A stretch of DNA of 64,000 bases from Singulisphaera sp. GP187 (GTDB taxonomy: Bacteria > Planctomycetota > Planctomycetia > Gemmatales > Gemmataceae). A model generated the notes under the pieces. It worked only from the letters and a program-made list of their open reading frames with translations, made no database searches and was not told where the DNA came from. Below are positions 19,728 through 29,236 of the stretch, piece by piece (the stretch's first letter is position 1; each line of letters begins with the position of its first letter). The stretch spans positions 1-64,000 of the forward strand of contig CAMAUE010000008.1 in assembly GCA_945861245.1 (NCBI GenBank), given 5' to 3'. Both the position numbers and the translations under genes were made by a program.

Positions 19728-20153
19728 CTAGTCCACAAGTCCAATATCAAAGTTCGTTTTGCCGCTCGTAATATTCACCTTCAGTCCTGACGTATCGGCA
19801 ATGTTGTACTTTACTGGTATCAAGGACTTCGGCGGCGAGAACAACTCGGGGCTGGGATTCTTTCCAGCCGTTTCGTATTCTTTCCGGATTTCCGCAGGTG
19901 ATTTGTAGTCCTTCGTCACCTGAAGGACGGTGACAATCGTTTCGCCAATTGGAACATCCTTTGCCTCATACTTTCCGGATTCGTCGATGGAGCCGTTGAC
20001 GGGTACGCCGTCAACACCATGAAGAACGACGATACCATGAGTCAGATTCTTACCCTTGTACGTCACCGAGCCAGACACGGTGCTACGCTTCGCGCCACAG
20101 CCTGTGGAAAACAGAACCACGATTGCCGAGAAAGCGAGAAGTCGGACAAGCAT
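19728..20153 (-). CDS. Small lipoprotein with carboxypeptidase-regulatory-like fold
   Basis: The 141-residue product begins with a lipoprotein signal ending in the lipobox F-S-T-G-C. The rest (V-S-G-S-V-T-Y-K-G-K then V-P-V-N-G-S-I-D-E-S-G-K-Y) resembles the small beta-sandwich, transthyretin-like proteins that often accompany DUF1559 genes in planctomycetes. It lies downstream of the DUF1559 gene at 20376 on the same strand. The ATG at 20153 starts the signal peptide; the longer frame from 20207 is less likely. Confidence 0.8.
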   Translation of the reverse strand: MLVRLLAFSAIVVLFSTGCGAKRSTVSGSVTYKGKNLTHGIVVLHGVDGVPVNGSIDESGKYEAKDVPIGETIVTVLQVTKDYKSPAEIRKEYETAGKNPSPELFSPPKSLIPVKYNIADTSGLKVNITSGKTNFDIGLVD

Positions 20154-20238
20154 CGAGATGCCCCTGAGGTAGTCAAGAAATCGAAGTAACACGAAGATAT
20201 ACTGCACGCGGCCTGATTTGGCACAAAGCAGGACGGAT

Positions 20239-20290
20239 CTCCAGTGCCGTCCTGACTCAGCCCGTTCGCCCGAAGGACGGTGCCCTGGAG
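20239..20290. repeat. Imperfect hairpin between DUF1559 and lipoprotein genes
   Basis: CTCCAGTGCCGTCCT (20239-20253) and its near-complement at 20274-20290 form a hairpin. A second GC-rich hairpin (CCCGCCC/GGGCGGG) lies at about 20320-20342. Confidence 0.6.
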
Positions 20291-20375
20291 AGCCATACTA
20301 CACGGCGCCATTCCCGCCCGCTCGAAGGATAGCAGGGCGGGCGATGAAAATGGCGATCAGGAACGATAAATGACA

Positions 20376-21233
20376 TCACGGCAGTTCGATCGATTCGGCG
20401 CCGTTCCGCGATGCGAGCGCCTCGATGACTGAAATGGTGGGATTTCCGGGAATCGATGCGGTTCCGATGCCATAACCAACGAACCGAACCGTTCCGTCGC
20501 CCATCGCCACATGCACGCCGCCGCTATGCTCGCTGAAAAGTGAATTGAACGCGCATTCATCCATCGCCGATTTATAGCCTGTGATGACTGCCGGATTGGT
20601 GCAGGCTCCATTGATGCTGGCGGAATACGTCAGAAAGGTGCTCTTGACGTAGGTATTCCGGTCCATCGTGTAATCGCCGTCCCACCAACCCCACGTCGTG
20701 CCCGCAGCCGGATAGCGCTCGCCAAGCAAGATGGTGTTGCTCGTGCCGTCGGTCACATTAACCATTTTCACTGGTGGATCTGTAACGATCAGAATTCCGT
20801 CATTTTTCGGATTGGCCGAGCCCATGATACCCGCATACCAAGTCAACGCAAAACCTGCATTAGTAAGTCCGCCGCCACGCGAATCCCTGGGACATCGCAG
20901 AACGGCAAGCGGCTGCGTACTCGGCACGTTCGGAAGCTGGTCAATGTGCGGCAGAATGGAACGAATCCACCCGCCGATCTGGTACTTGGCAGTGGTTGGC
21001 GTGTGAATTTGCCAATTAGCAGTCTGGTTGAGTGGAAATCGCTTATTGGCATCGTGAAAACCGTGTACCCCCAAGCAAAGTTGCTTGAGGTTATTGGCAC
21101 ATTGCGTACGCGATGCCGCCTCGCGCACCTTTTGCACCGCCGGCACGAGCAAGCTGATGAGAATGGCAATAATCGCGATCACCACCAGCAACTCGATCAG
21201 CGTGAAGCCGATCCGCTTTTTAAATGGCATCAT
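20376..21233 (-). CDS. DUF1559 pilin-like (prepilin N-methylation) protein
   Basis: The 285-residue protein begins with a type IV prepilin-like leader and N-terminal helix: [19 protein letters not shown], then the C-x-N-N-L-K-Q motif of planctomycete DUF1559 proteins. The C-terminal H[15 protein letters not shown] motif is the other family hallmark. The leader is expected to be cut by a prepilin peptidase before F; pseudopilus or surface display is inferred. GGAGG lies just before the ATG-ATG pair at 21233/21230, so either may start. Confidence 0.93.
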   Translation of the reverse strand: MMPFKKRIGFTLIELLVVIAIIAILISLLVPAVQKVREAASRTQCANNLKQLCLGVHGFHDANKRFPLNQTANWQIHTPTTAKYQIGGWIRSILPHIDQLPNVPSTQPLAVLRCPRDSRGGGLTNAGFALTWYAGIMGSANPKNDGILIVTDPPVKMVNVTDGTSNTILLGERYPAAGTTWGWWDGDYTMDRNTYVKSTFLTYSASINGACTNPAVITGYKSAMDECAFNSLFSEHSGGVHVAMGDGTVRFVGYGIGTASIPGNPTISVIEALASRNGAESIELP

Positions 21234-21691
21234 TAAACCTCCAACGAATAAGAAGTGAACGGAATAATAACTCCACAGCACGAAGCGTGCCAAATGGACA
21301 ACCTGGCCAATTTCTGGCAACAGGGCCAACGAAACATCAAAATTATCGCAAAAAGAAAACTCAACTGGATCAGCCGAACGCCTCAAGAATTAGCAATCGC
21401 TGCCCAAGAACTTAACCACATCAAACAAACTATCAGCACGAAATGCTCATCAAAAACAAATATATTACATTACTCTAATCAACTCCCCCTGCAAAACGCA
21501 AGGATAAAAAGAAAAAAGGGGAAAATCGTACGATTCAACGCCAAGAATTGCGATCGTCGAGGCTGCGTCGAACCACTTTCTCTTGGTTGCGATAAGCTCC
21601 GGTTTTGCCGAACCTACCCTTGATTCGTCTGCCAACTTCCGCTATCACCGCAGCCGGTTTACTGTCGATCAGTGCGCACACGAGGCATCGC

Positions 21692-22963
21692 GTGAAGCCG
21701 GGCGTTCGCTATTTATTGCTGATTCTTCTCTCGACAACGGGTTGTCACCGCTATCTGGTGGCGACACCGAACATGCTCCACGACCAGGACGCGCGGCAAG
21801 CATTTGCCAACTGTGCGAAAGATAGTCAAGGCTCGGACGTGCCCGTTCTCTACGCGACCGATCGCGCCGACGACGGTGAGAATAAGGATCGGCCCACTTA
21901 TGGATACAAGCGCTCTACTTCGCTGGCATTCGGGGTAGCCCAGGTTCGCCTGAATCCCCATCCCAGCTGGGACGAATTGATCGAAGCGAGCACGCGGTCC
22001 AAGCGAGCTCGTGAATTTGAGCTTCGCCTTGCCGACACCAAGGAACTCGGACGGATCGTGCCGCTCATGGAGAATGCGGAAATCGCCCCCAAGGGGACGG
22101 ACATTACCCGAGCGATGGCGGAACGGATTGTCGCGCATCGCAGCGAATTTCATGAACTGTTGCAAAATCGGCTCGCGCAGACCAGTCAAAAAGACGTGTA
22201 TATCTTCGTGCACGGGTTCAACAATTCATTCGAGGATGCCGTCTTTCGCGCCGCCGAGGTTTGGCATTTCATGGGGCGCGTCGGCGTGCCAATCGCCTAC
22301 ACTTGGCCTGCGGGCCTGGGCGGCATCCGCGGTTATGCCTACGATCGCGAATCGGGCGAGTTCACCGTCACGCACCTGCGGCGATTTCTCAAAATGGTAG
22401 CCGATTGCCCTGAGGTCGAGCGCGTACATATCATCGCACACAGCCGCGGGACGGATATCGCCATTTCGGCGTTGCGCGAACTGAATCTGAGCTGCCGGGC
22501 GGCCGGCGTGTCGACGCAACAACGGCTCAAACTCGAGAACCTGATCCTCGCCGCCCCGGATGTAGACGAGGAAGTATTTATGCAACGCTTTGTCGGCGAG
22601 CATCTGCTCCGGGTCGCAAAACGCACGACGATCTATGCGTCCGAACACGATCGCGCCATCGAGCTGAGCGATTTGGTGTTCGCCAGTCGGCGTCGGCTTG
22701 GCGTGCTCGCTTCCAAAGACTTCAGCCCGAAGATGAAGCAGGCGCTCGCGAAGTTGCCGAACGTGCAGTTCATCGAGTGCAAGCTATCGGGCCTATCGAC
22801 GACGCACAATTACGTGTTCACGCACCCGGCGGCGCTTTCGGATATGATCTTGGTGCTGCGCGATCGTCGCGATCCCGGTGCTGCCAATGGCCGCCCGCTG
22901 CGTCAACCGGCCGAAGGTGTGTGGGAACTAACGGATGACTACTTCGTCCGCAAGTCGCCGTGA
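21692..22963 (+). CDS. Lipoprotein alpha/beta hydrolase (DUF900/COG4782-like)
   Basis: The 423-residue product starts best at the GTG at 21692, with GAGG shortly upstream, giving a signal R-Y-L-L-L-I-L-L-S-T-T-G-C with a lipobox. The hydrolase core shows V-Y-I-F-V-H-G-F-N-N-S (oxyanion strand), Y-T-W-P-A-G and the nucleophile elbow A-H-S-R-G-T; a late T-T-H-N-Y segment may supply the histidine. This matches DUF900 esterase/lipase-like proteins. The substrate is unknown. The 21234-21691 region upstream is comparatively AT-rich and probably holds divergent promoters; I could not place them. Confidence 0.85.
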   Translation: MKPGVRYLLLILLSTTGCHRYLVATPNMLHDQDARQAFANCAKDSQGSDVPVLYATDRADDGENKDRPTYGYKRSTSLAFGVAQVRLNPHPSWDELIEASTRSKRAREFELRLADTKELGRIVPLMENAEIAPKGTDITRAMAERIVAHRSEFHELLQNRLAQTSQKDVYIFVHGFNNSFEDAVFRAAEVWHFMGRVGVPIAYTWPAGLGGIRGYAYDRESGEFTVTHLRRFLKMVADCPEVERVHIIAHSRGTDIAISALRELNLSCRAAGVSTQQRLKLENLILAAPDVDEEVFMQRFVGEHLLRVAKRTTIYASEHDRAIELSDLVFASRRRLGVLASKDFSPKMKQALAKLPNVQFIECKLSGLSTTHNYVFTHPAALSDMILVLRDRRDPGAANGRPLRQPAEGVWELTDDYFVRKSP

Positions 22964-22984
22964 GGTATTTTCTTTTCTGTATAT

Positions 22985-23011
22985 AGCCCGCCAGATATAG
23001 CGGGCTTTATT
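22985..23011 (+). terminator. Rho-independent terminator after the alpha/beta hydrolase gene
   Basis: AGCCCGC and GCGGGCT form a seven-bp stem with an eight-base loop followed by TTATT, 22 bases after the stop codon. Confidence 0.7.
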
Positions 23012-23239
23012 CCAGCTACCCGTTGCGTCTAGCAGCATTGCTGTGATATGGCGGCGGATATGAACGTGCGTCCATATGTCATTGGCCGTGCCATCGACAC
23101 GAATAATAAAAATACTCGCGCAAGTTCCCTTGTGCGGTGCGTTCTAACTATGTCCAACGGGCGGAAGCATCGATTCCTCCCGCTTTCCTCGGCGTTTTCC
23201 CAAAGACGCCGACATAAATTCGGCACCAACTCTTCCCTT

Positions 23240-23288
23240 AAGAAGACGCCTGGGGGCGTTCCCCAGGCGTGCTTCTTTTTTTTCGCCG
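23240..23288 (+). terminator. Strong rho-independent terminator
   Basis: A long stem (AGAAGACGCCTGGGG with CCCCAGGCGTGCTTCT) is followed by eight T. It lies 20 bases from the 3' end of the UvrA-like gene on the other strand and may act in both directions. No gene is seen between 23012 and 23239. Confidence 0.8.
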
Positions 23289-23307
23289 CATTTCTTGCAT
23301 GCCCGGC

Positions 23308-25641
23308 TTAAGCAATTTCCGCCAACCATCGGCCCGTCGGCGATTCGATTTGTTGCGCTAGTTGCTCGGGTGTACCGGTCCGTACCGAGTCCGCTTCCGG
23401 CTCGACGATCCAGTCCGCACTGCGCAGAATCGCCTCGTCGTTATCGAGCGCCACGAGCGAATGGCCCGCCGACAACAGCCGATCAAAGCATACCAGCAAA
23501 TCGGCGACGTCCACCGCGTGCAACCCCGCGCTGGGATCGAGCAGCACGAATAGACATCCAGTCTTGCGGCTCGTCGCCAAATGATTCGCCAGCTTTAGGC
23601 GCTGACATTCGCTGCCTGACAGGGTCTCCACCGATTGGCCGAGCCGAAGATAGTCGAGACCGACATCGAGCAGCACCTTGAGTTTCTTCTCGATTTTCGC
23701 TTGTGCCCGAAAAAAGCGAAACGCCTCGCGAATCGATAGATCGAGCACCTCGGCGATGCTTCGGCTGCGCACCTTGATGTCGAGAATCTCGCGCCGATAA
23801 CGCCGACCCTGGCAGTCGGGGCACACGGTCGTGACATCGGCGAGAAATTGCATGTCGATCGTCAAGCTGCCCTGCCCTTCGCATGTCTCGCAACGACCGC
23901 CCGGTTGGTTGAAACTGAAATGCCCCGGCCCGAAGTTGCGGATCTTTGCATCGACAGCTTTAGAGAAGAGCGCACGGATGTCGTCGAAGACCTTCAAGTA
24001 GGTCGCCGGGTTGCTGCGTGCCCCGCGTGCCAGCGGCGACTGGTCGAGCAACACGACGTCCGTGACGCCCTTGGGCGGCTTCGCCTGGACGAGCGCGTCA
24101 ACCCACCGCCGTCGGGCTGATTCGTCCACGCCGGCGACGACGCACAGAACGCCAAGCGGAAGCCCGATCGTGCTCGCCGATTTCCGGCGATGCCTGGGCG
24201 TCTCGATGTGCGTTCGCCCAGTCCACCAGTCGCTCGTTGGCGATGGTTCCGCCTGTGCGAGTCCGCTGGGCGGTCCGTGGTAGGTGACAGTCCCGCCTTC
24301 CTCGGCGGCGCCGGGCCCGAGGTCAATGACGTGATCCGCCGCCGCGATGACGCTGCGTTCGTGCTCGATGACGACGACGGAGTTGCCTCGATCGCGCAAG
24401 GCCAGCAGCGCGTCGCGCACGCAATCGTGCTGAGTGGGATGCAGGCCCATCGTCGGTTCGTCGATCACGTACATCACGTTGACCATGTTGCTTGCCAACG
24501 CGCCCGCCAACGTCAATCGGCGCAGCGAACCGTCCGACAAATCCTGCGCGCGTTGGCCCAGACATAGTTCGCCCAGACCGAGTTGACGCATCGCGCAAAG
24601 CTGCGTGTCTACAGCCAAACGCAAAGGCTCAAGACTAGCGTCCAGGCGGTTCAGCGTCTCGGCCAGTGCGACGACGGGGAGAGCAAGCCAATCGACAATC
24701 GACCGTCCGGCGACGTGGCCTGCGCGGGCATCGGCGTTGAAGCGCTTGCCATCGCAAGCGGGGCACGGTGCCTTCGACTTGCCCTGCTTGCAAATACCTG
24801 CACCGTCGCACTCGGGGCAGGCGCCGAACGGATCGCCGGCATCGAACAGCCGAGCCGACGGGACGGGAAAAAAGCGATTGCACGCGATGCAGCAATACCG
24901 GCGATCGAACACGCGCGTGTGCTGATCCGCGAGGACGGCCAATCGACCCTCGCCGCGGCGAAACGCCGTCTCTGCCGACTCGGTGATCCGTTCGAGCGTC
25001 GCCTTGCCGACCTCGAGGCGATCGATCAGCACCCAGCCGACATCGGGCGGGACGATCGGCGGAATCGGTCCGTCGTCGAGCCGATGCACCTGCGAGCCGA
25101 TCTGGATGCGGACGAAGCCCTCTTCGAGCAACCCCGCCTGCCAGCCGGCGCGATCGCTCGTATCCGCCGGCGCGGACCGGAAGCCAATCGCACAGCGCGT
25201 CCCCGTCGGCAACGCTTGCACATGTGCGATCACGTCGCCGATTGCATGGGACGTGACGCGCGAGCCGCAACCAGGACAGATAAACTCGGCGAGCCGAGCG
25301 AACAGGAGCCGCAACGCCTCGCCGACATCAGTCAGCGAACCGATCATGACGCGCGGCGACATCACACCGGCACGGCGGATCGCGACGGCGGGCGGGAGAT
25401 CGCCGATCGTGTCGGCATCCGGCTTGTCGAAGCGTTCGAGAAATTGCCGGGTGTACGTGGAAAAGCTCTGCAAATACCGCCGTTGGGCCTCGGCATAGAG
25501 CGTATCGAAGACGAGACTGCGTTTGCCTGCCCCGCTCACGCCGGTGACGACGGTCAACCCGTTCAACGGTAGGCTGACGTTGATTCGCTGAAGGTTATGC
25601 ACCCGCACGCCCGTCAGTGCAATGGAGTTTGGCGCGGTCAT
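23308..25641 (-). CDS. UvrA-like ABC ATPase with one degenerate nucleotide site
   Basis: The 777-residue protein follows the UvrA plan but is shorter than the usual 940 or so. NBD1 Walker A is G-V-S-G-A-G-K-R (34-41), with Arg where Ser/Thr is expected. The NBD1 signature reads LSDGS (368-372) and its Walker B is intact (VIDEP, D394/E395). In NBD2 the Walker A position reads G-V-D-E-S-A-R-R (504-511), with no Lys, and Walker B reads L-L-D-P (700-703), but its signature LSGSE (674-678) is good. Zinc-finger CxxC pairs survive. It is thus probably not the repair UvrA; no uvrB or uvrC is nearby. Confidence 0.85.
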   Translation of the reverse strand: MTAPNSIALTGVRVHNLQRINVSLPLNGLTVVTGVSGAGKRSLVFDTLYAEAQRRYLQSFSTYTRQFLERFDKPDADTIGDLPPAVAIRRAGVMSPRVMIGSLTDVGEALRLLFARLAEFICPGCGSRVTSHAIGDVIAHVQALPTGTRCAIGFRSAPADTSDRAGWQAGLLEEGFVRIQIGSQVHRLDDGPIPPIVPPDVGWVLIDRLEVGKATLERITESAETAFRRGEGRLAVLADQHTRVFDRRYCCIACNRFFPVPSARLFDAGDPFGACPECDGAGICKQGKSKAPCPACDGKRFNADARAGHVAGRSIVDWLALPVVALAETLNRLDASLEPLRLAVDTQLCAMRQLGLGELCLGQRAQDLSDGSLRRLTLAGALASNMVNVMYVIDEPTMGLHPTQHDCVRDALLALRDRGNSVVVIEHERSVIAAADHVIDLGPGAAEEGGTVTYHGPPSGLAQAEPSPTSDWWTGRTHIETPRHRRKSASTIGLPLGVLCVVAGVDESARRRWVDALVQAKPPKGVTDVVLLDQSPLARGARSNPATYLKVFDDIRALFSKAVDAKIRNFGPGHFSFNQPGGRCETCEGQGSLTIDMQFLADVTTVCPDCQGRRYRREILDIKVRSRSIAEVLDLSIREAFRFFRAQAKIEKKLKVLLDVGLDYLRLGQSVETLSGSECQRLKLANHLATSRKTGCLFVLLDPSAGLHAVDVADLLVCFDRLLSAGHSLVALDNDEAILRSADWIVEPEADSVRTGTPEQLAQQIESPTGRWLAEIA

Positions 25642-25743
25642 GAGAACGCTCGACGCGGTGAGAGCAGGCGATGTGGACTAATTTTATGGACCTACGAAAC
25701 ATTCGTCCGCGATCTGCATTCTCGACAATACTCTGCATACCAT

Positions 25744-27420
25744 ATGCTCATGGCTATCTGGACTCTGGCAAAGAAAGACTTGCGTTTGCTCCTGCGCGAT
25801 CCGCGTGCGCTCATCATTTTACTCGCCATGCCGTTGATCTTCATCCTCGTGCTCGGTGTTTCGCTTGGCGAGAATTTCGGCAAAAAGTCGGCGGAGGGCC
25901 TGCGTGTTACGGTGTTGCTCGAAGACGCCGGCGTGCCGCGCTACTTCGATCGGCCGGCGATGTTGCGCGAAGGCCTCGCCTGGTTTACGCTGTCGCCCAA
26001 TCCGGTGACCGGCGCGATGCAGCCGTTCAATGCCTACGCACTCGCATCCGCCAATCATCGCACCTGGTTCCCGCATCAAGATTGGTCGCAGCTTCTCTTG
26101 CACGACCTCAACGAAACCGCCGACATCCGCGTCGAATTCGTGCCCGACCGCGCGACGGCGGAGCAACTCGTTCGCACCGGCAAGCGGGCCGCGGTGCTCG
26201 TCATCGGCAAGTCGTTTAGCAAACGCGTCGCGCGCTGTTCGTTTCTCGCATCGGGTTGGCCGGAGATGTTCAACTTCCTCGCCGCCTATCCGCATCCCGG
26301 CGACCCGATCGCGCTGGCCCTTCGCGGTTCTTTTGATGAAGCGCAGGACGTGCTGCCGATGTACATCCACGACGGCATCAACCCGTTCCACCGCGACGGC
26401 GTCAACCTCGCCGTACTCGATGTCGAAGTGTTGCGCGATCCGACCCAGCAGACCGCGGCGGCGATTATCGACCAGGTTGCTCAAGGCAGCCTGTTGCGCG
26501 TCGTCATGCCGTGGATGATCGGGCGGGCGTTTGAAAAGATCGGCGAACCGCAGTTCATCGACATGATTAGCCGAGAGAAACTCGATGTGACCATCGGGTT
26601 TCTCGATCTGAACGAGGTACTGAAGAGCTTTCCAGCGGCAGAGAAAAAGGCATTAGCGACGGGCATGCAAAACTCGCTGCAAGGCCTCTTCCCCCGCTAC
26701 AACCTCACCGCCAAAACCTGGGCCGCCTTGACTAAGGAACGCGAAGTCACCACCGATAAATCCGACAAGAACAGCGCGTTTCGCGAAGACGGCAGCGGCT
26801 GGCTCAAACGCGGCGGCAGCCGATATCAGCTCCTCGTGCCATCGTATCTCGTCATGTTCGCGTTCTTTCTCATCCTGACGATGGGCTGGCTGTTCGTTGC
26901 CGAGCGCCGCCAGGGCACGATGAAACGCCTCATTGCGGCACCGCTGACGAAGATCGAAATCCTGCTCGGAAAGATGGTCCCGTGCCTCCTGCTGTCGCTC
27001 TTCCAGGGCGGCTTCCTGCTGGTTGCGGGGAAGTTGCTGTTTGGCATGAGTTGGGGCGCGGCTCCGGTTTGGCTGATCGCCGTCGTCGTCGCCACGTCGT
27101 TCGCTGCCATCGGTTTGGCGATGTTGACCGCTGCCGTCGCACGCACCGAATCGCAAGTCGCCATTTACGGCACGCTGCTGGTGCTCGTACTCGCGGGCCT
27201 AAGCGGTTGCATGATGGGCGACCGTGCGTTGATGCCGGAAACGATGCAGCAATGGAGTCGAGTCACGCCGCACGCATGGGCGTTGGATGCGTACCGCCAG
27301 CTGCTGACGAATCCGACGCCGGACATGACGACGGTACACCTGGCGTGTGGCATGTTGTGTGCCTTCGGTGCCGGCTTCTTGTTTGTCGCGTGGTGGTGGT
27401 TGAAGTTGGAGGAGGATTAA
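25744..27420 (+). CDS. ABC-2 type transporter permease
   Basis: The 558-residue protein has a first membrane segment at about residues 22-42 after a cytosolic K-K-D-L-R-L-L-L-R-D-P motif typical of ABC-2 permeases. An extracytoplasmic region of about 300 residues follows, then about five membrane segments including F-V-A-E-R-R-Q-G-T-M-K-R-L, the coupling-helix motif of the NatB/YhaP type. It likely exports ions, drugs or lipids with a separate ATPase, which is not adjacent. The upstream divergent gene is the UvrA-like protein. I chose 25744 (or 25750) because the longer frame has an unlikely N-terminus. Confidence 0.88.
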   Translation: MLMAIWTLAKKDLRLLLRDPRALIILLAMPLIFILVLGVSLGENFGKKSAEGLRVTVLLEDAGVPRYFDRPAMLREGLAWFTLSPNPVTGAMQPFNAYALASANHRTWFPHQDWSQLLLHDLNETADIRVEFVPDRATAEQLVRTGKRAAVLVIGKSFSKRVARCSFLASGWPEMFNFLAAYPHPGDPIALALRGSFDEAQDVLPMYIHDGINPFHRDGVNLAVLDVEVLRDPTQQTAAAIIDQVAQGSLLRVVMPWMIGRAFEKIGEPQFIDMISREKLDVTIGFLDLNEVLKSFPAAEKKALATGMQNSLQGLFPRYNLTAKTWAALTKEREVTTDKSDKNSAFREDGSGWLKRGGSRYQLLVPSYLVMFAFFLILTMGWLFVAERRQGTMKRLIAAPLTKIEILLGKMVPCLLLSLFQGGFLLVAGKLLFGMSWGAAPVWLIAVVVATSFAAIGLAMLTAAVARTESQVAIYGTLLVLVLAGLSGCMMGDRALMPETMQQWSRVTPHAWALDAYRQLLTNPTPDMTTVHLACGMLCAFGAGFLFVAWWWLKLEED

Positions 27421-27423
27421 ACT

Positions 27424-27505
27424 AAGCCCAGCGGGTGAGGTACTCCGAACCCCTGGGATCGTGGGATTCATCCCAGGGGTTCGGAGTACCTCACCCGCTG
27501 GGCTT
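27424..27505. repeat. Palindromic repeat, family D copy 2 (perfect)
   Basis: Arms of 36 bases at 27424-27459 and 27470-27505 are perfect inverted copies around a 10-base loop. It lies between convergent genes, starting three bases after the permease stop codon. Confidence 0.95.
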
Positions 27506-27516
27506 GTGTGCCCGTC

Positions 27517-28890
27517 TCACGTCGCCGCCGATTCCTTCAGGAAGCCGTACTTCTTCATCTTCTTGTACAGTGTCACCCGGCTGATGCCGAGCGAATCGGC
27601 GGCTCGCGTGCGGTTGAAGCCGTTACTGACCAATGCGCGATGGATCACGCCGCGCTCGGCGTGGTCACGCTGCTGATGCAAAGAATCGCCGAGAATCATG
27701 TCGTCATCGAACGATTGTGGCGGCGCTTCTTGAACGGCATCGGGCAGCTGGCGTGCGGAAAGCGTCGGCGTATTCGACATCAGCACGGCGTGTTGGATGA
27801 CGTTCTCCATCTGACGGAGATTTCCCGGCCAACCGAATGCTTCAAGGGAGCCGAGCGCTTCGGGATCAATTTCGAAGAGTTCTTTGTTGAACTTGCGAGC
27901 GAATCGGACCGCCATGCCGCGAGCGAGCGGTTCGATGTCGATGATTCGTTCACGCAGCGAGGGCAAGTGAAACGACAAGACGTTAAGCCGAAAGTAGAGA
28001 TCGGCCCGGAATCGCCCGAGAGCGACGGCTTTTTCGAGGTCGATGTTGCTCGCCACGATAAGCCGTGCTTGACAGCGTTGGGTTTCGGTGCTGCCGACCA
28101 GTTCAAACTCGCCGGTTTCGATGACGCGCAAAAGTGTCGCCTGCTGTTCCAGCCCGAGTGTGTCGATCTCATCGAGTAGCAGCGTGCCTTCGCCGACCGC
28201 GGCAAACTTGCCGATCTTGGTCCTGTCGGTCCCGGTGAATGAGCCTTTGGCGTGGCCAAAGAATTCGCTTTCGATGAGGTTGGCGGAGATGGCGCCACAG
28301 GGAATCGTCAGGAAGCGATGCTGCCGGCGAGGCGAATAATCATGCATCAGCTTGGCGAGATAGGTCTTGCCTGTGCCGGTCTCGCCGTTGATCAGCACCG
28401 TGACATCGTGGCTCGTCGCCAACGCCATGCGCTCGACGAGCGGCAGAAGCGACGGCGTCAGCACGAGTAAGCGTTGACTGAGCAGGTTTTCCATATCCTC
28501 GGCCAGGGCGAATCGAAAATGCCGGCCGCGATCGAAGTCACGGATGAGGAACGCTAGCCGATCGGCGTCGTTCGGCCAAATCAGCCGGCGCGACACATAG
28601 GGATCGAGGGCGCCGAGCCGTGATGCGGCCCCGAGCGCGTCCAGCACAACCGTGCGAACCGGCCACCGCTGAAGCACCAGCTGCTGTACGATTTGGCGAG
28701 CGAGCACTTGTTCGTTCGGATTCGCGACGGCAAGTAGCAGCAGACCGTCGCAATGGCACGTAATTTGATCGGTGATGGCCGTCATCGCGCCGGTATGCAC
28801 AGCCATGCCAGCGTGGTCGCGCAGATGGTTCTGAATCTGCTGCGACAAAACCGGATCATCCGCGGCCAGCACCACACGAGGTTCCGCCAT
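27517..28890 (-). CDS. Sigma-54-dependent activator (NtrC family) with pseudo-receiver
   Basis: The 457-residue protein has an N-terminal receiver-like domain (1-120), a central AAA+ domain and a Fis-type helix-turn-helix (N-R-T-R-A-A-D-S-L-G-I-S-R). Walker A is GETGTGKT (169-176), Walker B LLLDEID (237-243), and the sigma-54 contact loop is G-S-F-T-G-T (216-221; usual GAFTGA). The receiver has the acidic pair at 11-12, but the phosphorylated Asp position at the end of strand 3 reads L-A-V-A-N (53-57), so classic phosphorylation is unlikely. No histidine kinase is adjacent. Start set at 28890 because the receiver begins there. Confidence 0.9.
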   Translation of the reverse strand: MAEPRVVLAADDPVLSQQIQNHLRDHAGMAVHTGAMTAITDQITCHCDGLLLLAVANPNEQVLARQIVQQLVLQRWPVRTVVLDALGAASRLGALDPYVSRRLIWPNDADRLAFLIRDFDRGRHFRFALAEDMENLLSQRLLVLTPSLLPLVERMALATSHDVTVLINGETGTGKTYLAKLMHDYSPRRQHRFLTIPCGAISANLIESEFFGHAKGSFTGTDRTKIGKFAAVGEGTLLLDEIDTLGLEQQATLLRVIETGEFELVGSTETQRCQARLIVASNIDLEKAVALGRFRADLYFRLNVLSFHLPSLRERIIDIEPLARGMAVRFARKFNKELFEIDPEALGSLEAFGWPGNLRQMENVIQHAVLMSNTPTLSARQLPDAVQEAPPQSFDDDMILGDSLHQQRDHAERGVIHRALVSNGFNRTRAADSLGISRVTLYKKMKKYGFLKESAAT

Positions 28891-29078
28891 GATGCCCGTA
28901 TCCCATCCACGCCCACCGCGCAACCCTAGCGAGGGGAGTGTTTCAAGAAGTTAACACTGTAAGCCTTACTGAACAAACATGGGATAGAAATGCGGAGTTG
29001 TCAAGGCGGGAGATACGGTTAGCAAAAAACAAGGAGCCTCATACTCTCGAAGGCAGAGTAAGAGGCTCGATGGTGTGT

Positions 29079-29217
29079 TATACTTCGAGCGGCCGAATTC
29101 AAGACCTTTGGCGAGCCTAGCCGCGTAAGCGGCAGGTTGAATTGGCACTCGAGTGTTCAATCTGCCGCTTACGCGGCTAGGCTCGCCGATGTCTCATTTC
29201 GGACCGCGTAGAGTATA
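29079..29217. repeat. Two-layer palindromic element: outer arm class 1, inner family F
   Basis: Outer arms TATACTTCGAGCGG (29079-29092) and its imperfect complement (29204-29217) enclose 32-base inner arms at 29110-29141 and 29156-29187. It occupies most of the gap between the sigma-54 activator and the DUF1559 gene; 28891-29078 shows nothing else. Confidence 0.9.
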
Positions 29218-29236
29218 GGTTTCAAGCGTGCGGCGC

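Noticed and set aside
24583-25572. 329-codon open frame on the plus strand opposite the UvrA-like gene
   Set aside because: The minus frame carries clear ABC and zinc-finger motifs; the plus frame is Arg-rich and low in structure, typical of a shadow.
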